Source: Methanomassiliicoccales archaeon
GTDB taxonomy: Archaea > Thermoplasmatota > Thermoplasmata > Methanomassiliicoccales > UBA472
Assembly (NCBI GenBank): GCA_036504055.1
Contig: DASXVU010000047.1
Coordinates: 62,001 to 126,000, forward strand
Direction of reading: 5' to 3'
DNA: 64,000 nucleotides
The notes beneath the pieces were generated by a model. It saw only the letters and a list, made by a program, of their open reading frames with translations. It did not search any database and was not told where the DNA came from. A program made the translations under genes and the position numbers. Of this stretch, positions 8,130 through 16,237 are shown piece after piece; the stretch's first letter is position 1; every line of letters begins with the position of its first letter.

Positions 8130-8446
8130 TCTTCCATCTCATGGCGGAACTTCTCTCCGATCGCGCCTTCCTTGCCGCCCTGGGAGCCGACGATCATCTT
8201 CAATAGCCCGCCGAGGCTCAACGTCGACATGTATTCCTTGGTCAGCTCGAAGGATTCCTGATTGGTCATGCCGGCGGCGCGCAGCGACTTGTAGAACGCC
8301 GCCACCGATTGACCGAACCTCTCACCCTCCTGGGCACCGTAGAGCACCTTGGTCATGCTCTCCATCAGCCTAGGCACCTGTTCCGTCAGTATCTCGAACA
8401 GTTTCCTCATGTCCTCGACGTTGCGTATCATATCATCGTTCGCCAT
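8117..8446 (-). CDS. uncharacterised helical protein, second gene of the winged-helix operon
   Basis: 109 residues, predicted all-helical and soluble. The N-terminal half (MANDDMIRNVEDMRKLF...) is acidic. Residues 70-104 carry the motif FYKSLRAAGMTNQESFELTKEY followed by TLSLGGLLK, shared with the downstream membrane protein. A Gly/Lys-rich tail closes it. It lies 77 nt downstream of a winged-helix gene and overlaps the next gene by 13 nt. No catalytic residues or metal ligands stand out. Function unknown; a role in complex formation with its paralogue is inference. Confidence 0.65.
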   Translation of the reverse strand: MANDDMIRNVEDMRKLFEILTEQVPRLMESMTKVLYGAQEGERFGQSVAAFYKSLRAAGMTNQESFELTKEYMSTLSLGGLLKMIVGSQGGKEGAIGEKFRHEMEECEK

Positions 8447-8523
8447 GTCTTCTCACCCTTCTTTGCCTACCTCTTCCGCAGTGCCGGAACCGATGCCTGC
8501 GTGGACACCAATGACCGGCCACC

Positions 8524-8976
8524 CTACTTGGTCAATCCGAGCACTTCTGACCATTTCCTGACCACCACCTCGGATATCTCGAAGGTCTTCTCCTTCTTTC
8601 CCGACCGCTCGACCACCATTCCCCGTTCCAGCAGCTCCGCGAGACGGTCCCTGACGATCCTGCGGGACGCACTGCCCCTCCGTTGCCTCAGCTCCTCGGT
8701 GATCTCCGAGATATTGAGACCGGGCTTATCCAACAGGAGCCTCATGATGTCCTTGGCGATCGGGTCCTTGACACCTGGAAGGATGGTCTCGATGGATATC
8801 ACCCCGTGCCGCTGGTACAGGTCCATGAGCTTGAAGTATTTCTGGACCGTATCCTGGAAACGGGAGAGCTGCTCGACCAGTTCGGAGTATGGCCTGGCGA
8901 CCTCCCGGACCGCGCTCTCCAGCTCCGCTATGCGGGCGGTGAGCTCTTCGATCTTCTTGGACTGGTCCTCGGCCAC
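8524..8976 (-). CDS. coiled-coil plus winged-helix DNA-binding protein
   Basis: About 150 residues. The first 30 form an amphipathic helix (KKIEELTARIAELESAVREV), a probable dimerisation coiled coil. Residues 80-150 form a winged helix (AKDIMRLLLDKPGLNISEITEEL, a recognition helix rich in Arg, then AELLERGMVVERSGKK). The GTG at 8976 is chosen because a TATA-like ttttaacc at 9001-9010 would start transcription there; the longer frame to 9153 is antisense to flpA. It heads an operon with two motif-sharing proteins and is divergent from flpA, so it may regulate its own operon. Confidence 0.72.
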   Translation of the reverse strand: MAEDQSKKIEELTARIAELESAVREVARPYSELVEQLSRFQDTVQKYFKLMDLYQRHGVISIETILPGVKDPIAKDIMRLLLDKPGLNISEITEELRQRRGSASRRIVRDRLAELLERGMVVERSGKKEKTFEISEVVVRKWSEVLGLTK

Positions 8977-8999
8977 GCTCCAGACATAGCATTGAAAAG

Positions 9000-9010
9000 G
9001 GTTAAAATGT
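9000..9010. promoter_or_regulatory. compact divergent promoter between the winged-helix operon and flpA
   Basis: The AT-rich ggttaaaatg block is the only TATA-like sequence in the roughly 50 bp between the divergent starts (GTG at 8976, ATG at 9026). It lies about 25 nt from each, so both messages would be leaderless and the two promoters must overlap on opposite strands. Deduced from spacing alone. Confidence 0.45.
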
Positions 9011-9025
9011 TGGCGACCATCCATC

Positions 9026-9706
9026 ATGACAATGAGCGAATCCGCGATGCCTATCATCGAGACCAGGTTCAGCGGGGTGTTCTCCGATGGGAATCTTCTC
9101 CTGACCAAGAATGCTGTTCCGGGCAACCGGGTGTATGGGGAGAGGCTTTTCAATCACCTGGGAACCGAATACCGGGAATGGGTCCCGAGCCGGAGCAAGC
9201 TAGCCGCCTACATCAAGTGCGGCGGTTCGTTCGACCCTTTCAAGGCTGATTCGAAGGTGCTCTACCTTGGGGCGGCTTCGGGCACGACATCGTCACACGT
9301 GGCGGACATCGTCTCCAAAGGAATGGTGTACTGCGTCGAGATATCACAGCGCTCCTTCCGTGACCTGGTCAAGGTTTGCGAGACCAGGAAGAACATGGTC
9401 CCCATCCTGGCCGATGCCACGAAACCGGACGAGTATGTCTTCGCCGTTGAATCGCCCACGGTCGTCTACCAAGACATCGCCCAGAAGAACCAGGTCGGCA
9501 TATTCATCAAGAACATGAAGACGTTCAATGTCAAGCAGGGAATGCTGGTGATCAAGGCCAGGAGCGAGGATGTCACCAGGGAGCCCCATGACATCTTCCG
9601 CGAGGTGAAGTCGCATCTGGTCAAGGAAGGGTTCAAGGTTGTCGATATGGTCGACATCGACCGCTATGAGAAAGACCACGCGATGATCACGGTCGGATCA
9701 AAATGA
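9026..9706 (+). CDS. flpA: fibrillarin-like rRNA/tRNA 2'-O-methyltransferase
   Basis: SAM-dependent methyltransferase of the archaeal C/D-box sRNP, guided by sRNAs together with Nop5 and L7Ae. The 226 residues show fibrillarin hallmarks: RVYGERL, VLYLGAASGTTSSHVADIV (SAM loop), VYCVEIS, PILADATKP and VYQDIAQKNQ. Two in-frame ATGs (9026, 9032) compete, both compatible with the leaderless promoter at 9000-9010. A Nudix gene overlaps its end by 4 nt. Its usual operon partner nop5 is not adjacent; it lies about 10 kb away at 19436. Confidence 0.95.
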   Translation: MTMSESAMPIIETRFSGVFSDGNLLLTKNAVPGNRVYGERLFNHLGTEYREWVPSRSKLAAYIKCGGSFDPFKADSKVLYLGAASGTTSSHVADIVSKGMVYCVEISQRSFRDLVKVCETRKNMVPILADATKPDEYVFAVESPTVVYQDIAQKNQVGIFIKNMKTFNVKQGMLVIKARSEDVTREPHDIFREVKSHLVKEGFKVVDMVDIDRYEKDHAMITVGSK

Positions 9707-10101
9707 GATGGGTCTACGCTATCGGTTTCACTGGCGACCGTTTTCTGATGGTCCATAATCCGAAGAGGGGCGGCTGGGAGATGCCGGGGGGCAAGGTCGA
9801 AGATGGGGAGAGCCCGCAGGACGCCTCGGTCCGGGAGTTCCGGGAGGAGGCAGGAGTCCTGTTCCTACCGTTGGGATGCATGGAATATGAGGGCGGGCTG
9901 GTCTTCGCCGGAGAGATCGTCAAAGAAGACAGCAAGGGCGAGATGAGTTGGGGCCTTTTCAAGGACCTACCAAAGGACCTGGCGTTCCCAGCGGTCGAAT
10001 ACGAGTCGCAGTTGCTGTGGGCCAGAGATGTCCTTTCCAAGCATCGCTCTGAAACCCAGGACAGGCTCGATGAGAAGAGCCACCCCGAAATCAAGGATTA
10101 A
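9703..10101 (+). CDS. Nudix hydrolase
   Basis: Hydrolyses a nucleoside diphosphate linked to some other moiety. The Nudix box is complete: GKVEDGE, seven residues, REFREEAGV, matching G-x5-E-x7-R-E-x2-E-E-x-G-U, with catalytic glutamates at about 49-50. 132 residues, a minimal single-domain enzyme. The last 25 residues are polar and probably disordered. It starts within the flpA stop codon (ATGA overlap), so it is cotranslated with flpA. Substrate cannot be told from sequence; housecleaning of damaged nucleotides or NADH/ADP-ribose are options. Confidence 0.9.
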   Translation: MRWVYAIGFTGDRFLMVHNPKRGGWEMPGGKVEDGESPQDASVREFREEAGVLFLPLGCMEYEGGLVFAGEIVKEDSKGEMSWGLFKDLPKDLAFPAVEYESQLLWARDVLSKHRSETQDRLDEKSHPEIKD

Positions 10102-10196
10102 ATAGTAGTGTGCGAATTGGCTAACCCGCTTCGCCGCCTCGAGAGCAATCTCGAAACTAACTCTTTAAAGAATTACATGTAACGAGGATGATGATT

Positions 10197-10655
10197 ATGG
10201 CAAGAATGCATGCCAGAAGAAGAGGCAAAGCCGGATCGGCTAGACCAATGGTCACCGAGAACCCTGAGTGGGTACCGGTTCCGAAGGACGAGATCTACCA
10301 GATGGTCGTGAAATACGGCAAGGAAGGAATGCCTACCGCGAAGATCGGCATGGTCCTAAGAGACCAGTATGCCGTACCGGACGTCAAATTGGCGACCGGA
10401 AAGACGATACTGCAGATCCTGAAAGAGAATGACCTTGCGCCAAAGTTGCCGGAGGACATGGTGGCCCTTATGAAGAAGGCCATCAACCTGAACGAGCACA
10501 TGATGAACAACAACAAGAAGGACCTCAGCAACGAGAGGGGCTTGCACCTCATAGAGGCGAAGATCAGGCGGCTTGTGAAGTACTACAAGCGCAACGACCT
10601 GCTGCCCCAGGACTGGCTGTACAGCCTGAAGAACGCTGAGCTCTTGATCGAGTGA
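10197..10655 (+). CDS. rps15: small ribosomal subunit protein uS15
   Basis: Archaeal/eukaryotic S15 (S13e type), binding 16S rRNA in the platform. About 152 residues starting MARMHARRRGKAGS, with the long form N-terminal extension typical of archaea and the conserved GLHLIEAKIRRLVKYYKR helix. ATG at 10197 follows a GAGGATGAT site; the frame opens 9 nt earlier with extra ATGs. It lies 7 nt before a DHH phosphoesterase gene, an arrangement seen in many archaea where S15 and a RecJ-like protein are paired. Confidence 0.96.
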   Translation: MARMHARRRGKAGSARPMVTENPEWVPVPKDEIYQMVVKYGKEGMPTAKIGMVLRDQYAVPDVKLATGKTILQILKENDLAPKLPEDMVALMKKAINLNEHMMNNNKKDLSNERGLHLIEAKIRRLVKYYKRNDLLPQDWLYSLKNAELLIE

Positions 10656-10662
10656 TTGCGTA

Positions 10663-12021
10663 ATGGACGATGTCGTCCAAATTCCTTCAAACCTTTTATC
10701 CCGTTTTAAAGCCGCAGCCACGGAGGTTGATAAGGCCTCCGAGGTTCGGGTCATTTCCCACAACGATGCAGACGGCATCTCGTCCGCGGCCATAGTCTGC
10801 GCCACCCTTCTTCGCAAGAATAAGCGGTTCCAGTGCACCATGCTGAAGGGGTTCGAGGAATCGGTCGTCCGCAACACCGCGCAAGGTTGTGACCTGCTCA
10901 TCATATCGGACATGGGCAGCTCCTCACTGGACGTGCTCGATTCGCTACCGATGAAGGTCATCGTTCTGGACCACCATAAGCCGGAGCGGGATTCCACCAA
11001 GGTGATCCATGTCAACCCCCATCTGTTCGGCATAGATGGTGCTACCAGCGCCTGCGCGGCCTCGGTGGCGATGATGCTTTCGATCACCGTCTCGGAGAAG
11101 AACTGGGACCTGCTCCCGATCGCTTTTGGGGGGATCATCGGGGACAGACAAACGATCCGGGGCCTTCTGGGCCTGAACAAATATCTCGGACAGCTAGGCC
11201 AGGAAAAGCGCATAGTCGAGGTTAGGAAGGGCTCCCTGATCCCCAGCGGACAGCTCAAGGAATCCCTGTTCAACAGCACCGACCCGTTCATAACCGGGGT
11301 CAGCGGGGATGCGGACGGCGTCAGCCGCCTGCTCACCGAGGCCGGCATACTCGACAGCATGAAACTGGAATCCCTGGACGAGGCCCAGGAAATGAAACTA
11401 TCTTCACTGGTCACTCTCAGGTTATTGGCCCAGGGGGCGACCCTGGACAATCTGGAGGAGGCATCCTCGGAGAAGTACTACTTTTCCGAGCGCAAACTCT
11501 ACGGGCATGAGCTGTCCGGCCTCATGAACGCCTGCGGACGTTCCGACCTGACCGGGATGGGCGCCGCTCTGGTGCTCGGGGACAGCAAGTCATGGGAGAA
11601 GGCGGAGATGCTCAGACAGGACTATCGGAAGACAGTCCTCGAAGCGGTCCTGTCGGTCCAATTCAAAGGCCTCAAGCAGATGGACAACCTGCAATACTTC
11701 TTCTCACCAGTAGCGGACGTTTCCAGCGACCTGTGCGGGATCATCATGCAATGGATCGGCGACCGAGACAAGCCGACCATTGCTTTGTCGCAGAAGAACA
11801 GCGATGTGAAGGTCTCCTCTCGGGCGAACAAGAAGATGATCGAGAACGGGGTCGACCTTTCCTACGCGCTCCGGACGGCGGCAGGCGCCGTCGGCGGGGT
11901 GGGCGGAGGGCACAACGTAGCCAGCGGAGGCAAGATCCCGGCCGGGAAAGAAGATGAGTTCATCGCGGCGGTGGACAAGATCATCGGCGAACAGCGGGCA
12001 AAGAGCAGGAAGGCGTCCTAA
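10663..12021 (+). CDS. DHH-family phosphoesterase, archaeal RecJ/GAN-like
   Basis: Predicted Mn-dependent single-strand nuclease of the DHH superfamily, related to RecJ, GAN and Cdc45, which in archaea joins GINS/MCM at replication forks. In 452 residues the DHH motifs are HNDADG at 33-38, SDMG at 82-85 and DHH at 103-105. The C-terminal DHHA1 substrate-binding motif GGGHNVASGG lies at about 414-423. All metal ligands appear intact, so nuclease activity is expected. It follows rps15 by 7 nt and ends 4 nt from the convergent kae1. A role in nanoRNA or oligonucleotide turnover is an alternative. Confidence 0.9.
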   Translation: MDDVVQIPSNLLSRFKAAATEVDKASEVRVISHNDADGISSAAIVCATLLRKNKRFQCTMLKGFEESVVRNTAQGCDLLIISDMGSSSLDVLDSLPMKVIVLDHHKPERDSTKVIHVNPHLFGIDGATSACAASVAMMLSITVSEKNWDLLPIAFGGIIGDRQTIRGLLGLNKYLGQLGQEKRIVEVRKGSLIPSGQLKESLFNSTDPFITGVSGDADGVSRLLTEAGILDSMKLESLDEAQEMKLSSLVTLRLLAQGATLDNLEEASSEKYYFSERKLYGHELSGLMNACGRSDLTGMGAALVLGDSKSWEKAEMLRQDYRKTVLEAVLSVQFKGLKQMDNLQYFFSPVADVSSDLCGIIMQWIGDRDKPTIALSQKNSDVKVSSRANKKMIENGVDLSYALRTAAGAVGGVGGGHNVASGGKIPAGKEDEFIAAVDKIIGEQRAKSRKAS

Positions 12022-12025
12022 GGGC

Positions 12026-13009
12026 CTAGTCTCTCCAGGAGACCTCGACCTCATCGGTCCGGAAGCGCTGGTTTATCATTGTATCGTTGACGCCCATCCG
12101 GACCCCGCCCTTGTGCATTATCAGGCCTGTCCAGGCGATCATGGCACCATTGTCCATGCAGAGGAATCGGTCGGGCACGAACATCTTTGCCCCCCGCTCA
12201 CTGGTCATGATGCCCACCATCTCTTGGAGCCTCTTGTTCTGGACCACTCCCCCTCCAAGCAACACCTCGGTCTTCTCGACGTGCGCCATGGCCCTTTCGG
12301 TGACCTCTGTCAGCATGGCGAAGGTGGTCTCCTGGACCGAGAAGCATATGTCCTCGAGGGACTCCCCCTTGGCCTTGAGGCAGAGCGCTGAGGTAAGTAT
12401 GCCGGAGAAGGCCATGTCCATTCCCTTGACCGAATAGGGCAGGTCTAGGAGCTTGTGCCCCTCCTTCGCCGTCTTCTCGATCTTCGGTCCAGCGTAATAG
12501 CCCAGACCTATCTCCCGGCCCATCTTGTCGAGCATGTTGCCGATCCCGATGTCCAAAGTCTCACCGAAAATGCGATAGCGACCGTTGGAGAAGGCGATGA
12601 CCTGGGTGTTACCGCCTGAGGCATAGAGCAGCACGGGATCCTTGGCCGGGGTCTTGATGCGCCCGATCTCCAGGTGTGCGATGCAATGATTCACACCCAC
12701 GATGGGAACGTCCAGAGTCAATGCAAGCGCCCTGGCGCCCGTGGCGACGGTCCTTAGGCAGGGGCCAAGTCCTGGACCCTGGGAGAAGGTGACCAGGTCG
12801 ATGTCCTTGAAGGCAATGCCGGCCTTTTCGACCGCCGCCTTGACCATGGGCACGAGCTTTTCGGCATGGTGGTTGGCGGCCTCGCGGGGATGGATCCCAC
12901 CGGTGGCCGGCCTGTACATATCGATCTCGTTGGCCAGAATATTGCCCGAATCGTCGACGATGCCGACGCCGCACGTATGGGCGGTGCCCTCTATCCCTAG
13001 AGCGATCAT
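12026..13009 (-). CDS. kae1: Kae1, tRNA N6-threonylcarbamoyladenosine transferase subunit
   Basis: Catalytic subunit of KEOPS, transferring threonylcarbamoyl from TC-AMP to A37 of ANN-decoding tRNAs. The ASKHA-fold signatures are present: [10 protein letters not shown] at the start, metal ligands His108 and His112 in HCIAHLE, SGGNTQ at 131-136, and [10 protein letters not shown] with a final Asp in MDNGAMIAW. The protein stops after 327 residues. Many euryarchaeal homologues continue into a Bud32 kinase domain, but none is fused or adjacent here. Convergent with the DHH gene. Confidence 0.96.
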   Translation of the reverse strand: MIALGIEGTAHTCGVGIVDDSGNILANEIDMYRPATGGIHPREAANHHAEKLVPMVKAAVEKAGIAFKDIDLVTFSQGPGLGPCLRTVATGARALALTLDVPIVGVNHCIAHLEIGRIKTPAKDPVLLYASGGNTQVIAFSNGRYRIFGETLDIGIGNMLDKMGREIGLGYYAGPKIEKTAKEGHKLLDLPYSVKGMDMAFSGILTSALCLKAKGESLEDICFSVQETTFAMLTEVTERAMAHVEKTEVLLGGGVVQNKRLQEMVGIMTSERGAKMFVPDRFLCMDNGAMIAWTGLIMHKGGVRMGVNDTMINQRFRTDEVEVSWRD

Positions 13010-13044
13010 CTAGGCACGAAAGAAACGGATTGGGATATCTACTT

Positions 13045-13284
13045 TTAGCTGGCGTCGGACAGGGCCTTCAGCTTGTTCATTATGTTTATGGAACCTTCGA
13101 CGACCTCATCATCGACCACCAGGACCGGCGTTGGCTTGTTCAGAAGCTCATAGTATGCAGCCTCTGCCAGGCCTTCTGCCTGCGACGTGTCGACCACCTC
13201 GACCGCCAATCCGTCCGGTATCCTAGCCTTGACGTAATCGCACTTCTGACAGCCGGGTTTGGTGAAGAGAAGTATCTCAGTCAT
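13045..13284 (-). CDS. glutaredoxin/thioredoxin-like small redox protein
   Basis: About 80 residues starting MTEILLFTKPGC with a CxxC redox pair Cys12/Cys15 (CQKC), the cis-Pro segment KPTPVLVV and a C-terminal helix. This is a minimal thioredoxin fold, so thiol-disulfide exchange in the cytoplasm is expected. A TATA-like cttttatta at 13312-13320 puts the transcription start within a few nt of the ATG at 13284; an upstream in-frame ATG at 13302 is less consistent with that. Downstream is kae1 on the same strand, 35 nt away. Reductase partner unknown. Confidence 0.82.
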   Translation of the reverse strand: MTEILLFTKPGCQKCDYVKARIPDGLAVEVVDTSQAEGLAEAAYYELLNKPTPVLVVDDEVVEGSINIMNKLKALSDAS

Positions 13285-13577
13285 CGCTATCTCAATCCGC
13301 ATGAACCTTCCCCTAATAAAAGCATCTGAGCCTACCCGACGGTATGAACGAAACACGGTTTCTACACCCCTTCTGATCGGCCATTCAATGACCTGATAGG
13401 AGGGACGTCGGGCTCGTTCATATCCCCCCTGAAATGTTGGGGCATCAAGGTCATCACCGGAATGCATTCAAACGATCCTGAAGCCAATACATATTCCACG
13501 AGGCAAGACGGCCGACCTCAATATCCGCAAAATGGTAGTCGCAAAAGGTTAGTACTGATGGCTTCCATGATACATCG

Positions 13578-14015
13578 TTGTCGATCGCCACCACTGATCT
13601 ATTGAACTACCTTGGGACCGTCGCTGAGTTGGCGGTCCTGGCTCTGCTCGTGGCAGCGGTATATGAATCAAAGGTCAAACGGAGACAGAAGATCCATTGG
13701 CAACTGATGGGCGCGGCCACGCTCCTCAATCTGGCCTCAGTGATCGTCCTTATGGTCCCAGTGTTCATCGCGCTTGCACCCGGGATAGGCGGAGGATTGG
13801 GGACACGAGGATGGGTGGACCTGCTCCACCACTCGCTCGGCCTGATCGGGCTGGCCCTGTCATTGTATATGATAGGCAGTTTCATCGCCGCCGGGAAAGA
13901 TATGAAGAGGTGCCCGACGACCAGGCGCCCGACCCACCGTCTGATGCAGCTGACGTTCGTGTTCATGGTCTTGCCCCTTTCAATAGGCCTTTTCCTGAGA
14001 TTGGTTGCCTTCTGA
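13578..14015 (+). CDS. four-helix integral membrane protein (DUF420-like)
   Basis: 145 residues with four predicted membrane segments (roughly 10-28, 42-68, 84-104 and 122-143) joined by short basic loops. Histidines sit at the start of helices 2 and 4 and as an HH pair before helix 3 (KIHWQLM, LLHHSLG, THRLMQL). This pattern recalls DUF420 and other cytochrome-like membrane proteins that could hold haem, but the match is by pattern only. TTG at 13578 is the only usable start after an upstream in-frame stop. Stand-alone gene followed by tRNA-Val. Confidence 0.6.
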   Translation: MSIATTDLLNYLGTVAELAVLALLVAAVYESKVKRRQKIHWQLMGAATLLNLASVIVLMVPVFIALAPGIGGGLGTRGWVDLLHHSLGLIGLALSLYMIGSFIAAGKDMKRCPTTRRPTHRLMQLTFVFMVLPLSIGLFLRLVAF

Positions 14016-14060
14016 AGCGAAAGGCATATAGTATCGAAGGTGTTACGGAGAAATCCAGCC

Positions 14061-14157
14061 GGGCTCTTGGTCTAGCGGTTATGACGTCTCCCTGACAGTC
14101 CCCCAAAAGGGATCTGAACGGAGGAGATCCCCAGTTCGAATCTGGGAGAGCCCACCA
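14061..14157 (+). tRNA. tRNA-Val (GAC) with a canonical 37/38 intron and encoded CCA
   Basis: Cloverleaf assigned by hand. Acceptor GGGCTCT/AGAGCCC (14061-14067, 14147-14153), discriminator A, encoded CCA to 14157. D arm GTCT...TGAC; anticodon stem TCTCC (14086-14091 region) with GGAGG after the intron; variable loop AGATC; T arm CCCAG-TTCGAAT-CTGGG. Removing the intron gives the loop C-T-GAC-A-C, hence anticodon GAC (valine). A TATA-like gcatata at about 14024-14030 lies the right distance upstream, and a T6 run follows the gene. Confidence 0.92.
14098..14118 (+). other. tRNA-Val intron, 21 nt, bulge-helix-bulge
   Basis: Sits between positions 37 and 38, the canonical archaeal site. The predicted splice structure has an outer helix (TCTCC/GGAGG), a central helix CTGA/TCTG with one U-U mismatch, 3-nt bulges CAG and AAC cut after their second base, an inner helix TCCC/GGGA and a 6-nt loop CCAAAA. 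Cutting there yields exactly 21 nt. It is a substrate for the tRNA splicing endonuclease. Confidence 0.85.
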
Positions 14158-14160
14158 TCC

Positions 14161-14166
14161 TTTTTT
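14161..14166 (+). terminator. oligo-T terminator after tRNA-Val
   Basis: Run of six T starting 4 nt after the encoded CCA. Archaeal RNA polymerase stops at such runs without a hairpin. Confidence 0.6.
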
Positions 14167-14255
14167 CTCGATTTCCTGTTCAGTCAAGGCTCAACGGTTC
14201 CAGAGATAGAATAAATAAACACTACCGATATCGTGACTAGCATCGGAGAACATCA

Positions 14256-15149
14256 ATGAAGCAAACCGTCACGCTAGGCCTGGTCCAGATGGAGATGCGT
14301 CCTGAACCATCGAAGAACCTGGATCGTGCCGTGGAGATGATCGGTGAGGCCAAACGTCAAGGTGCCGAGGTAGTATGCCTGCCAGAGCTTTTCACATCAA
14401 CATATTTTGCCCAATACTCTAACCCCAACAAGGAAGAGATCGAGGGGGTCCCATTGGAAATGATCCCAGGGGACACGGCGGAACGCCTCTCGGAGTGTGC
14501 AAGAAAGAACCAGGTCATTGTCATAGGGGGTTCGATCTATGAGCGTGCGCCGACGGGACTGTTCAATACTTGCCTGACCTTCGATCAAGACGGCGTTCTG
14601 CTGGGCAAATATCGAAAGGTGCACATACCGCATGATGAGAACTTCTATGAACAGCATTACTTCACCCCCGGCGATCTCGGGTTCAAGGTCTATGGCACAG
14701 AGAAGGGCAGGATAGGCACGTTGATCTGCTATGACCAGTGGTTCCCGGAAGCGGCACGGATCAACGCGCTCATGGGGGCGGATATGGTCTTCTATCCGAC
14801 CGCGATCGGGACGGTCCGAGGCGTAGAGCAGGCCGAGGGAGACTGGCAGCAGGCCTGGGAAAATGTGATGCGAGGTCATGCCATATCCAACGGGATGGTG
14901 GTGGTGGCAGTCAACCGGGCAGGGAACGAGGATCATATGGACTTCTGGGGCGGTTCCTTCGTGTGCGACGCCTTCGGAAGGACGTTGGTGCGCGCAGATG
15001 CCGAGGAGCAGGTGCTTACGGCCACCATAGACCTGGAGCACGGCCGGAACGTAAGGGAGGGTTGGCGGTTCTTCCATAACCGCCGGCCGGACCAATATGG
15101 AAAGATAATGGAGCTGCCGGGGACCCGGCCAGGGAGCGGTTCAGTATGA
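14256..15149 (+). CDS. aguB: N-carbamoylputrescine amidase
   Basis: Nitrilase-superfamily amidase hydrolysing N-carbamoylputrescine to putrescine, CO2 and ammonia. The Glu-Lys-Cys triad is Glu44 (LPELF), Lys121 (YRKVHIP) and Cys158 (ICYDQWFPEAAR). The long AguB-type stretch DENFYEQHYFTPGD and the 297-residue length match the family. It overlaps the next gene, agmatine deiminase, by 4 nt (15146-15149), which makes the pathway assignment strong: the pair turns agmatine into putrescine in two steps. A TATA-like aataaataa lies near 14210. Confidence 0.93.
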   Translation: MKQTVTLGLVQMEMRPEPSKNLDRAVEMIGEAKRQGAEVVCLPELFTSTYFAQYSNPNKEEIEGVPLEMIPGDTAERLSECARKNQVIVIGGSIYERAPTGLFNTCLTFDQDGVLLGKYRKVHIPHDENFYEQHYFTPGDLGFKVYGTEKGRIGTLICYDQWFPEAARINALMGADMVFYPTAIGTVRGVEQAEGDWQQAWENVMRGHAISNGMVVVAVNRAGNEDHMDFWGGSFVCDAFGRTLVRADAEEQVLTATIDLEHGRNVREGWRFFHNRRPDQYGKIMELPGTRPGSGSV

Positions 15150-16237
15150 TGGAGCAGACGCCAAAATCACTCGGATATGCCATGCCGGCGGAATGGGCCA
15201 AGCACGAGGCCACCTGGATATCGTGGCCGAAGAACCCGCTCACCTTCCCCAAGGAGATCATCGCGTCTGTCGAGGACACCTACTCCCTAATGGTCAAGGC
15301 CCTGAGCGATGGAGAGATCGTCAAGATACTGGTCAATGACGAGGCGACGGAGAAAAGAGTGGCCGAGAAGGTCGAGAAGGCGGGGGCGGTCATGCGTCGG
15401 GTGAAGATCATGCGCATCGTAAGCGCCGATGTCTGGATCCGGGACTATGGGCCGAGCTTCCTGCTTCACAAGACCAGCGGCCAGCGCGCCGCCGTCAAAT
15501 GGCATTTCAATGCCTGGGGGGGCAAGTACGACGACCTTATGTACGATGAGAAGACCGGCGACGAAGTGGTAAAAGCGGCCGGGGGAACGGTATTCCGGCC
15601 GAACATCATCCTGGAAGGCGGTTCGATCGAGGTGAACGGCATGGGTACGGTGCTGACCACCGAGCAGTGCCTGCTCAACAAGAACCGCAACCCGAAGATG
15701 ACCAAGCTCCAGATCGAGGACATGGTGAACCAGTACCTGGGCACCAACAACATGATCTGGCTGAAATCGGGCATCGACGGAGACGACACCGATGGGCACG
15801 TCGACGACTTCGCTCGCTTCGTCTCGCCGAACCACGTCCTTTGCGCCTTCACCACGTATAAGAAGGGGACGAACGAGGACATCCTGCGTAAGAACCTGGA
15901 CATCCTGAAATCTGCCAGGGACCAGGCGGGCCGCAAACTTGAGGTGGAGAAGCTACCGCTGCCGAAGCCGCTGTGGCTTGAAGAGGAGAAGAGATGGCTT
16001 CCGGCCAGCTATGCCAACTTCTACATCGGCAACAGCGCCATTTTGCTGCCCGTGTTCAACGACAGCCATGACAAGGAAGCCATCGCCATCCTAAGGTCGT
16101 GTTTCCCCAAACGCAATGTCATTCCGATCAATGCGGTCAACCTGGTGTACGGCTATGGTGGCATTCATTGCATAACCCAGCAGGAACCGGCGCCGGCGCC
16201 TCCGGTGGTTCCAGCGGTCACAGCGATGGCTCGATGA
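15146..16237 (+). CDS. aguA: agmatine deiminase
   Basis: Deiminates agmatine to N-carbamoylputrescine and ammonia; member of the porphyromonas-type PAD/guanidine-modifying fold. The catalytic Cys is Cys342 in GGIHC, with the conserved WIRDYGP block, EGGSIE, and DTDGHVDDFARF for substrate binding. 363 residues; the final 20 are Pro/Ala-rich and probably disordered. Coupled to aguB through an ATGA-type overlap. Its 3' end overlaps the convergent V4R gene by 20 nt. Together with the agmatinase-family gene at 20950 the cell has two candidate exits from agmatine. Confidence 0.94.
   Translation: MMEQTPKSLGYAMPAEWAKHEATWISWPKNPLTFPKEIIASVEDTYSLMVKALSDGEIVKILVNDEATEKRVAEKVEKAGAVMRRVKIMRIVSADVWIRDYGPSFLLHKTSGQRAAVKWHFNAWGGKYDDLMYDEKTGDEVVKAAGGTVFRPNIILEGGSIEVNGMGTVLTTEQCLLNKNRNPKMTKLQIEDMVNQYLGTNNMIWLKSGIDGDDTDGHVDDFARFVSPNHVLCAFTTYKKGTNEDILRKNLDILKSARDQAGRKLEVEKLPLPKPLWLEEEKRWLPASYANFYIGNSAILLPVFNDSHDKEAIAILRSCFPKRNVIPINAVNLVYGYGGIHCITQQEPAPAPPVVPAVTAMAR

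Noticed and set aside
14061-14157. tRNA-Asp reading of the tRNA gene
   Set aside because: The loop ends in C38 as in tRNA-Asp, but only the 37/38 intron gives a bulge-helix-bulge with 3-nt bulges, and that yields anticodon GAC.
16091-16237. Pro/Ala-rich end of agmatine deiminase as a separate gene or frameshift
   Set aside because: Frame is continuous from the catalytic Cys to the stop; the tail is just a disordered end.
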